Source: JAPLJM01 sp963708515
GTDB lineage: Bacteria > Desulfobacterota > Syntrophia > Syntrophales > Fen-1087
Assembly (NCBI GenBank): GCA_963708515.1
Contig: CAVPSX010000012.1
Location: forward strand, 1-64,000
DNA: 64,000 nucleotides
Direction of reading: 5' to 3'
The notes below the pieces were generated by a model. The model was not told the origin of the DNA, did no database searches, and was given only the letters and a program-made list of their open reading frames with translations. The translations under genes were made by a program, and so were the position numbers. Shown piece by piece: positions 26,090 through 34,222 of this stretch. The first letter of the stretch is position 1; every line of letters starts with the position of its first letter.

Positions 26090-26926
26090 GTGTACAAAGA
26101 TTTGGAAGGAAAAACAGCTATTGTAACGGGGTCAGGCAAAAAGACCGGCATTGGCTACGGAATTGCGGAAAAACTTGCCTCCTGCGGCTGCCATGTCATC
26201 ATCGCCGACTTGGGAAAGACGCCATCGCCCGCAGAGCCTTTGAAAACCGCAACAGGCGAAGAAATGGACGCCATTGCCGCCGAACTGGCAAAAACGTATG
26301 GCGTCAGGACGCTGGCCGTGGCCGTCGATATTACAGATAACAACGCCATCGGCGCAATGGTTATGACCATCAAAGGCGCCTTTGACCACATTGATATTCT
26401 TTGCAATAATGCGGGGGCATCCTTCGGAGTCCCGAATACGGTCCTGAGTTATGATGAAGCAGCCTGGATCAAGACGATCGAGGTGAATCTTTTTTCTGTC
26501 TTTCGCATCTCGCGGGCTATCATTCCCATGATGGCGGGCAAACCTGCGACCATCATCAACACGGCGTCGCGCGCCGGCAAGGTGCCTCCCATCTTCAATA
26601 GCGCCTATGCCGTGGCCAAAGCCGGCGTGATCATGCTGACCAAAACCATGGCCAAAGAACTGGGCGGCAGCGGCATCCGCGTCAATGCCATCTGCCCGGG
26701 ACAAATCGCCACGGATCTGGAAAAGTGGCGTTTCGGACTGGAAGCGTCATTTTTCGGCACGACGATTGAGGAGCGGGAACAGGAGATGTGCAAGACCATT
26801 CCCCTGGGATATATCGGTCTGCCCCGCGACGCTGCAGACCTGGCCGTCTTTCTGGCTTCCGACGCCTCGCGGTACATTACCGGACAGGCCATCAATATTG
26901 ACGGTGGTCAGTGCATGGAATTATAA
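26090..26926 (+). CDS. short-chain dehydrogenase/reductase
   Basis: A 278-residue classical SDR. The cofactor motif is TGSGKKTGIGYGIAE (TGxxxGxG variant, about residue 13), then CNNAGASFG (NNAG), a catalytic Ser in NTASRAGK, YAVAKAG with Tyr-xxx-Lys (about 185), and PGQIATDLE. ADLGK after the second strand hints at NAD preference. The GTG start, with AAAGGAA upstream, lies 13 nt after the xsc-like stop, so the two are co-transcribed. In a sulfonate pathway it could oxidise or reduce a sulfonated alcohol/aldehyde such as isethionate or dihydroxypropanesulfonate. This is inference from neighbours. Confidence 0.8.
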   Translation: MYKDLEGKTAIVTGSGKKTGIGYGIAEKLASCGCHVIIADLGKTPSPAEPLKTATGEEMDAIAAELAKTYGVRTLAVAVDITDNNAIGAMVMTIKGAFDHIDILCNNAGASFGVPNTVLSYDEAAWIKTIEVNLFSVFRISRAIIPMMAGKPATIINTASRAGKVPPIFNSAYAVAKAGVIMLTKTMAKELGGSGIRVNAICPGQIATDLEKWRFGLEASFFGTTIEEREQEMCKTIPLGYIGLPRDAADLAVFLASDASRYITGQAINIDGGQCMEL

Positions 26927-26976
26927 AAAACAACATATGACGAACTCGTAAAAAGTCGGAAAATGAGCTAAATTCA

Positions 26977-27099
26977 ACGGCTTCGTAAAAAGTCCGCAGG
27001 CAAGGCGCGCAAATACTGAGGAATGAGGCGTACTTAACGTACGCCGCAGTGACGATGGATGCAGCGCAACGCAGCATCCGGACTTTTTACGAAGCCGTC
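26977..27099. repeat. interspersed palindromic repeat family 1, copy 2 (with adjacent half copy)
   Basis: 123 bp with a perfect 20-bp terminal inverted repeat, ACGGCTTCGTAAAAAGTCCG at the left and its complement at the right. The interior holds GCGTACTTAACGTACGC, a second inverted repeat. Just upstream (26939-26960) GACGAACTCGTAAAAAGTCG repeats the terminal sequence with a few changes, so a half copy is present. The element lies between the SDR and the second ThDP gene and can fold into a long hairpin, so it may attenuate read-through. Confidence 0.85.
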
Positions 27100-27125
27100 A
27101 ACATATCGTTTCAGGAGGATATCTT

Positions 27126-28823
27126 ATGGATAAAATTATAGGCGGCAAACTCGTTGCGGACGCCTTGATCGAACGGGGCGTAGATTACATTTTCACCCTC
27201 AGCGGCGGGCATATTACACCCATTTACCAATTTCTTGAAAATTCCAAAATTACTATCTTTGACACACGCCATGAACAGGCGGCAGTCTTTATGGCCGAGG
27301 CCTGGGCCAGGATGAACCGGAAGCCGGCGATAGCCATGGTCACCGCGGGGCCTGGCTTCACCAATGCCCTCTCCGGGATCGCCAGCGCCAGATTGTCCAA
27401 TGCCCCGGTCATCCTCATTGCCGGGTGCGTGGGGTTGGAGAGTGTGGAAAAACTCGATCTCCAGGATATGAGCCAGCTTCCCGTGATTGAACCCATGGTC
27501 AAGAAGGCCTGGGTCTGCCATATTCCGGAGAGAATCCCCGAATTTATTGACATGGCTTTCCGGACGGCCATGAGCGGCAGGCCCGGTCCGGTCTATCTGG
27601 AGCTTCCCTGTGACGTCCTTAATGCCACCATTGATCCGGCCAAGGTCAAGCAGATTCACACCACGCTCACCTCCAAGCCGGTTGACCGGGAAAATACCAG
27701 AAAAGTTGCCGATCTCCTGAAGGCGGCAAAAAACCCTGTGGTCATTGGTGGGAGCGGTATATGGTATGCAGATGCCGGAAAAGAGTTCGTCGAGTTCGTG
27801 GAAAAGGTTGGGATACCGGCCTTTACAGCGGGGGCGGGACGGGGCGTGATTCCCGACAATCATCCTCTGTGTTTCGAATCATCTCTGGCCATCAGGCCCG
27901 GTGGCGCCATGCTGGCTCTGATGAGTTGTGACCTGGTGCTTTTCCTCGGCGGCCGGCTCAGCCTGTTCTACATCTTCGGGGAAATATTTCCTCAGGCTGC
28001 TAAATTCATCCAGGTCGATATCGCGCCGGACGAGATCGGACGAAACCGGACAGTTGATCTCGGAATCGTCAGTGATACAAAGGCTTTCCTGACAGAGCTC
28101 AATGGCATTCTGGATGAAGAAGCCAGCGGCGCCACCCTGAAGAAGCAATATCAGCCCTGGGTGGAAGCTGTCCGGAAGGCGGATATGGACGGCAAAGATC
28201 AGGCCAAGGCCATGTGGGAGTGCAATACTTTGCCTATCCATCCGATGCGGCTGGCCAAAGAGGTCAACGATTTCATGGATCGGGAAGATGACGTTGTCGT
28301 TGCCGACGGCGGCGATACGTCAACCTGGATGGGCATGACACGAACCATCACAAAAGGCGGCACTTACCTGGACTACGGCCTCTACGGCTGTCTGGCTGTC
28401 GGCATCCCTTATGCCAACGCCGCCAAGCTGAAACATCCGGACAAGCGTGTTCTCGTTATCATGGGCGATGGGTCTGTCGGCTTCAACTTCATGGAGTTCC
28501 ATACGGCAATTCGTAAAAAACTGCCGATTGTTGTTGTTATCGGCAATGACCAGGCGTGGGGTATGATTATGCACAGCCAGCAGTTGCGCCTGGGGCACCA
28601 TATTCCGGACGGGACGGAGTTAGGCTGGGTGGATTACCATAAGATGGTTGAAGTCCTTGGTGGCTTTGGTACCTGTGTGGAGAAACCGGAGGATATCCGT
28701 CCGGCATTGGAGGCGGCTTTCGCTTCCGGAAAGACGGCCTGTGTAAATGTCAAGGTTGATCCCTCGGTGATCAGCCCGGGCAGTGTGGCCCTCGCCAATC
28801 TTGGCGGATACAAGAGCAGTTGA
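27126..28823 (+). CDS. thiamine-diphosphate-dependent enzyme, acetolactate synthase/2-hydroxyacyl lyase-like
   Basis: A 565-residue three-domain ThDP enzyme. Residues 1-165 contain the catalytic Glu region RHEQAAVFMAEAWARM and TAGPGFTNALSGIASARLSN. The middle domain has VVIGGSGIWYADA. The C-terminal ThDP motif is VIMGDGSVGFNFMEF, then IGNDQAWGMIMHSQQ. It is not closely like the Xsc-type gene upstream. The family includes acetolactate synthase, oxalyl-CoA decarboxylase, 2-hydroxyacyl-CoA lyase and other 2-oxoacid decarboxylases, and the sequence does not let me choose. Decarboxylation of sulfopyruvate to sulfoacetaldehyde would suit the context but is a guess. CAGGAGG precedes the ATG. Confidence 0.75.
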   Translation: MDKIIGGKLVADALIERGVDYIFTLSGGHITPIYQFLENSKITIFDTRHEQAAVFMAEAWARMNRKPAIAMVTAGPGFTNALSGIASARLSNAPVILIAGCVGLESVEKLDLQDMSQLPVIEPMVKKAWVCHIPERIPEFIDMAFRTAMSGRPGPVYLELPCDVLNATIDPAKVKQIHTTLTSKPVDRENTRKVADLLKAAKNPVVIGGSGIWYADAGKEFVEFVEKVGIPAFTAGAGRGVIPDNHPLCFESSLAIRPGGAMLALMSCDLVLFLGGRLSLFYIFGEIFPQAAKFIQVDIAPDEIGRNRTVDLGIVSDTKAFLTELNGILDEEASGATLKKQYQPWVEAVRKADMDGKDQAKAMWECNTLPIHPMRLAKEVNDFMDREDDVVVADGGDTSTWMGMTRTITKGGTYLDYGLYGCLAVGIPYANAAKLKHPDKRVLVIMGDGSVGFNFMEFHTAIRKKLPIVVVIGNDQAWGMIMHSQQLRLGHHIPDGTELGWVDYHKMVEVLGGFGTCVEKPEDIRPALEAAFASGKTACVNVKVDPSVISPGSVALANLGGYKSS

Positions 28824-28897
28824 GGGATAGATATTTTTACAGCGTTGTTTAAGGTGTTTTTGCCTGACTAACCTATCAAATGAGATAGAGAGGTCCT

Positions 28898-30196
28898 ATG
28901 AATAACGGAACTGCACCCAAAGAATACAAGCTGTCGAAACGGAGTTCCTATTATATCTTCGCATTGCTGTTTCTGCTGTATTTCTTCGATTATGTAGATC
29001 GGATGATCGTAACGTCCCTTTTCCCCTTTATCCAAAAGGAATGGGGCCTCACTGATACCCAGTCCGGCCTGCTCGTGTCGGTAGTCTATTGGTCCATCGT
29101 CGTTTTCGTCTTGCCTGTCTCGATCCTCGTGGACCGCTGGAGCCGGAAAAAGGTTATCGGCATCATGGCCCTTGTCTGGAGCTTGGCCACGTTGGTTTGC
29201 GCCTTCACCAAGAGCTTTCCCCAGTTGCTGATGGCTCGCGCCGGCATCGGCATTGGCGAGGCCGGGTATGCCCCCGCCGGGACGGCCATGCTCTCCGGCC
29301 TGTTTCCCCCGGAAAAACGCTCACGCATGATGGGTCTCTGGAATATCGCTATCCCCCTCGGTATCGCCGTCGGCATCGGTGTCGGTGGCTTCGTGGCACA
29401 ACATTGGGGCTGGCGGCATGCCTTCGGCCTCGTGGCCATTCCCGGGGCGATTGTCGCAATCCTCTTTTTTTTCGTCAAAGATTATAAAACGGTAGAACTG
29501 GTCAAGACAGTGGAATCCTCAGCGACAGGGAAAAATCAGGTCAAGATGGGGAAGATGGATATCTTCCGGGAATTTATCCATACCCCTTCCCTGATTTTGA
29601 CCAATCTCGGGTTTATCGGCTGCGTCTTCGCCAACAATGCCATCATCGTCTGGCTTCCCACCTATTTTCACCGTGTGGAAGGTATTCCCATCAGCGAGGC
29701 GGGCATCAAAACAAGTGTACTCATGCTCCTTGCCATCATTGGCCTCCCCTTGGGGGGATGGCTGGCCGATATGTGGTTTAAGAAGCGGGTGAGTGCACGA
29801 CTGCTGTTTCCCGCGATTACGACTATCCTCAATGCCATCATCATTTTTGCCGCTTTTTCTTTCTTCCAAGGAAAGGCACAGTACATGATTCTCCTGCTTA
29901 TGGGGATTTTGGCCAGCTCGTTTGCTCCGGCGGCCATCATTGCCACCCAGGAGATTATTCACCCCGGCCTGCGGGCTATTTCTTACTCCGTCTGCGTTGT
30001 TGTTCAGAATCTCTTCGGGGCGTCCATGGCTCCGATCGTGATCGGATCAATTTCCGATGCTTATGGCATCAAAGCGGCTATGTCTATCCTGCCCGTATTC
30101 CTTCTGATATCGGCCATACTCTTTTTTGCCGGTTCCTTCTTCTATGCAAAGGATCTGAGCAATGTCGAAAAGATTACCCTGGAATGTGAGGAGTGA
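28898..30196 (+). CDS. MFS transporter
   Basis: A 432-residue major-facilitator permease with twelve predicted membrane helices. The first begins SSYYIFALLFLLYFFDYVDRM, with the DYVDR motif of the anion:cation symporter/Spinster-type branch. The loop 2-3 motif is DRWSRKKVIGIM, and GIGEAGYAPAG lies on helix 4. The second half repeats the loop (ADMWFKKRVSARL). Placement after the two ThDP enzymes and the SDR suggests uptake of their substrate, an organic acid or sulfonate. The start ATG follows GAGAGAGG. Confidence 0.85.
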   Translation: MNNGTAPKEYKLSKRSSYYIFALLFLLYFFDYVDRMIVTSLFPFIQKEWGLTDTQSGLLVSVVYWSIVVFVLPVSILVDRWSRKKVIGIMALVWSLATLVCAFTKSFPQLLMARAGIGIGEAGYAPAGTAMLSGLFPPEKRSRMMGLWNIAIPLGIAVGIGVGGFVAQHWGWRHAFGLVAIPGAIVAILFFFVKDYKTVELVKTVESSATGKNQVKMGKMDIFREFIHTPSLILTNLGFIGCVFANNAIIVWLPTYFHRVEGIPISEAGIKTSVLMLLAIIGLPLGGWLADMWFKKRVSARLLFPAITTILNAIIIFAAFSFFQGKAQYMILLLMGILASSFAPAAIIATQEIIHPGLRAISYSVCVVVQNLFGASMAPIVIGSISDAYGIKAAMSILPVFLLISAILFFAGSFFYAKDLSNVEKITLECEE

Positions 30197-30221
30197 AGAA
30201 ATATTCGGATGCGGGGAAATT

Positions 30222-30570
30222 ATGAAAGCTGTTGTATTTCGCCAGGCAAGAGGACTCGTGTACGAGGAGGTTCCCGATTATCGCGTGGCGGCTGACGAGG
30301 TATTGGTCAGGGTAGCCAATACGGGCTTTTGCGGTTCCGACCATTCTTTGGTGGCAGGCGGGCTCGTGCCCGATGGCTATATTCTGGGTCATGAAATCAA
30401 CACACCAGGAAAACATCCAGTGCCTGGAGTGGATGGCGGAAGGTAAGCTGGACGCACATCCGCTCATTTCCGATGATGAGCCCCTGGAGCGCTTGCCTGA
30501 CATTTACCGGGAGAGAATCGACACCGGTCTGGCCGTGAAAGTGCTGCTGCGGATTGGCGAGGAATTCTAA
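30222..30570 (+). pseudogene. zinc-type alcohol dehydrogenase with internal deletion
   Basis: The first 58 codons (MKAVVFRQARGLVYEEVPDY and on to CGSDHSLVAGG and YILGHEI) are the N-terminal GroES-like part of a medium-chain dehydrogenase, including the catalytic-zinc Cys. After GHEI at about 30395 the frame breaks. From there, in another frame, a normal MDR C-terminus follows (CLEWMAEGKLDAHPLISDD and LPDIYRERIDTG, ending EEF and TAA). About 240 residues, the whole Rossmann domain, are missing. It would have been the last gene of the cluster with the MFS permease. Confidence 0.8.
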
Positions 30571-30603
30571 CCATGGGGCACAATGGCGATCCCGGCATAA
30601 GGA

Positions 30604-30849
30604 CTATGACTGGACCGCGGTTGCATAAAGCTGTAACCCGAGTGCCAGCAAGACATTAACTACCGTAGCAAACTCCGGATTGCCTTCGGGTGATGAGGCC
30701 TTGTAAAGGCTCTCGCGTCCGAGACCTGTTTCTCGAGCGATTTGCGTTATTCCTTTTGCGCGCGATATCCCCCATGGCTGCAGCCGCCAGTGCGGGGTCG
30801 CCCTCATCGAGTGCAGCTTCCTGGTAAGCGGCCATATCCTCTGAATCAA
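30604..30849 (-). pseudogene. HigA-type antitoxin remnant, frameshifted
   Basis: The C-terminal part reads ISRAKGITQIARETGLGRES, then LYKASSPEGNPEFATVVNVL, the HTH of addiction-module antidote proteins usually paired with RelE/HigB toxins. The matching N-terminal part (SEDMAAYQEAALDEGDPALA and AAAMGDIAR) lies in a different frame. Adding two bases in the CGCGCGC run near 30762 rejoins them. The very N-terminus is missing, since the remnant abuts the lptG stop. No toxin gene is present. Confidence 0.7.
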
Positions 30850-31929
30850 TCAGGTCCTTACCCGCAGGAACATAAAGATAGATGCGGCGCCGAACAGGAC
30901 ATTGGCCAGCCAGGCCGCCAGGAAGGGAGGCAACGTTCCCGAACGGCCAAGCGACATGGTAAAGGCGAAGACAAGCCAGTAAGAGAAGCCGATTACAATG
31001 CCCGCCCCGATGCTCTGCGTCACGCCGCCGCTTCTTTCCGACCGCAAGGAAAAAGACACCCCGATAATCGCGAGGATAACACTGACCAGGGAAAAGGCGA
31101 TTTTGCCGTGCATATCCGTGCGGTAGCGAGTCGTGTCGTAGCCATCGGATTGCAGCTTCTTGATATATTTGTGTAATTCCAGAAAACCCATTTTGTCGGC
31201 TTCCTTTTGCGCGATCATGAAATCGGCCGGCTTTTCCGGCAGATCGATCAGGGCCGTGGGAAGGCGCTCGACGAGCGGAAAATCACCCTCCGGAAAGCGC
31301 GTAACCATGACATTGCTGAAGACCCAGCGTCCGTCTTTCCACTCGGCGCTCTGTGCGTCCACACGCATGGTCATTTCAAACTGCTGGTTCACGTAATTGA
31401 TCGTGACCCCCTGGAGCAGCCGCCGTTCCGGATGGAAAATCTTGAAGTTATAGATGCCGTGCTTGCCGCGGTACCAGATCTGGTTCTGCTTGAAGCCGCC
31501 CAGCTCGCGCTGCTTCTGCACGTCCACCTTCAGAATGCGGTCGGCCTTCTGATTGGCAAGGGGCGTAATAAATTCACTGAACAGAAAGGCGATGACGCAG
31601 ATGACGCCGGCCAGGATGATCAGCGGCAATGATGTGCGGTAAAGGCTGATGCCGTTGGCTTTCATGGCCACAATTTCACTGTGCCTGGAAAGGTTGCCGA
31701 ACGTGACCAGAGCGGAAATCAGGACGGCGGCAGGCAGGGTCAGCGAAACAATCATGGGAATGTTGAACAGAAAAAAGGAGACCATCTGGGAGGGAGTGGC
31801 GCTGTTGCTCAAAAACATTTTAATTTTTTCAAAGAAGTCGATGATCAGATACAGGCCTACAAAGCACAGCGCCAGGAAAATGGACATCTTCAGGAATTCT
31901 CTCGTAATATAACGGTCCAGAATCATCAT
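30850..31929 (-). CDS. lptG: LPS export ABC transporter permease LptG
   Basis: A 359-residue YjgP/YjgQ-family permease. With LptF and LptB it extracts LPS from the inner membrane and feeds the LptC/LptA bridge. Transmembrane segments occupy about 12-34, 60-85, 100-122 and three more after residue 275. A periplasmic beta-jellyroll lies between (NQIWYRGKHGIYNFKIFHPE). The N-terminus MILDRYITREFLKMSIF and the coupling-helix region RHSEIVAMKANGISLYR are typical. It overlaps lptF by 4 nt. G rather than F is assigned by gene order and closer likeness. Confidence 0.88.
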   Translation of the reverse strand: MMILDRYITREFLKMSIFLALCFVGLYLIIDFFEKIKMFLSNSATPSQMVSFFLFNIPMIVSLTLPAAVLISALVTFGNLSRHSEIVAMKANGISLYRTSLPLIILAGVICVIAFLFSEFITPLANQKADRILKVDVQKQRELGGFKQNQIWYRGKHGIYNFKIFHPERRLLQGVTINYVNQQFEMTMRVDAQSAEWKDGRWVFSNVMVTRFPEGDFPLVERLPTALIDLPEKPADFMIAQKEADKMGFLELHKYIKKLQSDGYDTTRYRTDMHGKIAFSLVSVILAIIGVSFSLRSERSGGVTQSIGAGIVIGFSYWLVFAFTMSLGRSGTLPPFLAAWLANVLFGAASIFMFLRVRT

Positions 31930-33104
31930 GGCGTTGTTGCCTCGTTCTTTTTTTGCAGCCGGCGGAAAAGGTCATGAAAGGATGGAAAGGGCCACGGGGT
32001 CTCTTTTGCGGTTGTCACAAAGAGAACGACGCCAAGTACGCCGAATAGCAGGTTGGGTACCCAGGCGCCGACCGCCGAGCCGGCCTTACCGGTCTGCACG
32101 AGGGCTTCTCCGCCCAATTGCAGCATATAATAAACGGCCACGATCATCGCACCGATCGATATGCCCCGCGACTTGACGGAGCGGTGGGCCCGGATACCAA
32201 GGGGTACGCCGAGGATGCCGAAAATCAGGCAGGACATGGGGATGGACAGTTTTTTATGCAGTTCGATCGCCGCTTCCCGTAATTGTTGCCTATCCTGTCC
32301 CGTTTTCCCAAGCTTCTCCTGAAGTTCCAGCACTGTCATTTCGCCGCTGGATTTTTCCTTGAGTTTTTTTTCATCGAAAAGGGCCGACCCGATATCAAGA
32401 TTGACGTCATAGTATCTGAAATCCATTTTTCGATAGTTATTCAGGCCGGCATCGACGGTATGGGTGCTGCCGTTTTCCAGCCGCATCGTGATCGTGAGCG
32501 CCTTCGGGTCCGAGATCAGATAGGCTTTTTTCGCGACGATCGTGTGGGGCTCGTCTGTCAGGCGGGTATCGGAGATCAGAACGCCTTCCATGAAGGCGCC
32601 GTCCATCGGGATGGTCTCCGCATAAATCAACAATCCGCTAAAGTCGTCGATGAAGACCTTCTCCCGTATGCCGATGCTGGCCTTCTTTTTCGATACACTG
32701 TACAGATGGTGCTTGGTGGCGAAATTGCTCTGGGGAACCAGAAAAAGCGTGATGACGGCGGTCATGATGAAAGCCAAGACGGACGCTGCCGCAACCGGCT
32801 GATAAAGCTGGTACATGCTGATCCCGGAGGCCTTCATGACCGTGATTTCATTGTCTCCGGAGAGCCTGCCGAGTCCCATCAGGATCGCGACCAGCAAGGA
32901 AATGGGGATGGTGAACATCAGAAAAGACGGCATCAGCAGAATAATAAATATGCCAATATCGATGAAACCAATGCCCTTGTTGACCATCAGATCCATCAGT
33001 TGCAGAATCCGGCCCATGAGCAGAACGAAGGTCAGCACAAACAGGATCATGACAAAGGGCACGGCGATTTCCCGGAGAATATAGAGATTGATCGTTTTTC
33101 GCAT
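31926..33104 (-). CDS. lptF: LPS export ABC transporter permease LptF
   Basis: A 392-residue permease of the YjgP/YjgQ family, partner of LptG. It begins MRKTINLYILREIAVPFVMILFV. The coupling helix GDNEITVMKASGISMYQLY lies near residue 90. The periplasmic domain has VFIDDFSGLLIYAETI, and the C-terminal helices include IPMSCLIFGILGVPLGIRAHRS. lptG follows with a 4-nt overlap and a PAP2 phosphatase precedes with 1 nt between, so all three form one minus-strand operon. lptB is elsewhere. Confidence 0.9.
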   Translation of the reverse strand: MRKTINLYILREIAVPFVMILFVLTFVLLMGRILQLMDLMVNKGIGFIDIGIFIILLMPSFLMFTIPISLLVAILMGLGRLSGDNEITVMKASGISMYQLYQPVAAASVLAFIMTAVITLFLVPQSNFATKHHLYSVSKKKASIGIREKVFIDDFSGLLIYAETIPMDGAFMEGVLISDTRLTDEPHTIVAKKAYLISDPKALTITMRLENGSTHTVDAGLNNYRKMDFRYYDVNLDIGSALFDEKKLKEKSSGEMTVLELQEKLGKTGQDRQQLREAAIELHKKLSIPMSCLIFGILGVPLGIRAHRSVKSRGISIGAMIVAVYYMLQLGGEALVQTGKAGSAVGAWVPNLLFGVLGVVLFVTTAKETPWPFPSFHDLFRRLQKKNEATTP

Positions 33105-33105
33105 T

Positions 33106-33792
33106 TCAGTTCAGCTTCAATTTCTTATCGAATCGAAAAGTGTAGGATAGAAGCATTCCGGTCAGGTAGGTCATACCCCAGGCCCAGAGGACATCCGTGG
33201 CGAAATGCCCTCCCTGCGCCATGCGTCCGATGCCCATGAAGGCGCCGTATGCAAGACCCAGCAACAGGAAAAACGCCGCCCATGTGGGAGACTGCTTTCT
33301 CAGAAAGAAAAAAGGCGCAAAGATAAAAAACCCCACAGCGGCATGGCCGGAGGGGAAGGACTTGCCCCGGCCCGGCGTTCCCCTTTCCCATACAGACAGG
33401 TATTTCTCCGTACCGCCGAAGTTTTTGATCTCCACAGGCCGGGGACGCCCCCAGTGCTCCTTGAACACCGTGTTAATCACCAGCCCCGGTCCGAGAATCA
33501 GATAAATGACCAGAAACAGACCAATTTTCCGATAAGAAGCAGCTCTGCGAATAAAAAAACCAAAGATGAAAGCGATCAGCCCGAACAGGCCCAGCATCAA
33601 GGGTGGAATATTTCCGTAACGGTAAAGATCAATCCAGGGATGGGCGTCTTTCCAGGGCCAGCCTGCCGCCGGCGAGTAAAAGCGTGCCGCCAGCAGAAGA
33701 TCGGCATTCATGACCGATAAAATGAATGTCAATATCAACAGGACGGCGACCGGAAACGCAAAATCCATAAAAATATGTTTTGTTTTGTGCAT
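33106..33792 (-). CDS. PAP2-family membrane phosphatase
   Basis: A 228-residue integral membrane phosphatase. The three phosphatase signatures are present: KEHWGRPRP (KxxxxxxRP, about residue 113), SFPSGHAAVG (PSGH, about 147) and GRMAQGGHFATDVLWA (RxxxxxHxxxD, about 193), flanked by six hydrophobic segments. Such enzymes dephosphorylate undecaprenyl pyrophosphate, phosphatidylglycerol phosphate or lipid A. Placement directly upstream of lptF/lptG favours lipid A or lipid-carrier recycling. The active site would face the periplasm. Confidence 0.85.
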   Translation of the reverse strand: MHKTKHIFMDFAFPVAVLLILTFILSVMNADLLLAARFYSPAAGWPWKDAHPWIDLYRYGNIPPLMLGLFGLIAFIFGFFIRRAASYRKIGLFLVIYLILGPGLVINTVFKEHWGRPRPVEIKNFGGTEKYLSVWERGTPGRGKSFPSGHAAVGFFIFAPFFFLRKQSPTWAAFFLLLGLAYGAFMGIGRMAQGGHFATDVLWAWGMTYLTGMLLSYTFRFDKKLKLN

Positions 33793-34222
33793 GGTTTTGA
33801 GGCCTTTGAAAGATGTCTTACCGCTTGTAGAGCCTTAAGGCTCTATAGCGACATATAGCGTTCAGCGCGGGAAAAATCAACCGGATAAACATAAAAGCAG
33901 ATATATCAGGCTCTTGCGTACTTTTTGTTTGAAATGGAACCATGCTGACAGTATATGACGCTCGCTTGCACAATATGGTGAGTGGCGGCAGGTTATCGGG
34001 ACGGAGTTATACACATCGAAAGAGAGTAACGGCTGAATTGGCTGGTTATCGTTTGTATCTTGTCTCATATTTATTATTTAACGCCACAAATATACAGAAC
34101 AGGATACCATCATAAAATCGGCAAAGAACTATAACACGATCTCCAAAAATATGTATTGACTATCTCCTTGCCTTATAATAATTGCTCCCGGTATAAGTCG
34201 CAATATTTGCAAGGAAAATCGA
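33793..34222. other. 430-bp intergenic region between divergent PAP2 and miaB genes
   Basis: No credible gene is seen. A perfect 18-bp palindrome, TAGAGCCTTAAGGCTCTA, lies at 33828-33845 about 40 nt before the PAP2 start and could be an operator or small hairpin. The right half is AT-rich and holds TATAAT at 34174-34179, but the nearest TTGACT is only 12 nt upstream, so a sigma70 promoter for miaB cannot be drawn with confidence. A 63-codon minus-strand frame here is not convincing. Confidence 0.6.

Noticed and set aside
32283..33239. A 318-codon plus-strand frame
   Set aside because: Antisense to lptF; composition and lack of a ribosome site mark it as a shadow.
34154..34179. Promoter for miaB (TTGACT and TATAAT)
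   Set aside because: The spacing is 12 nt, too short for a sigma70 promoter.
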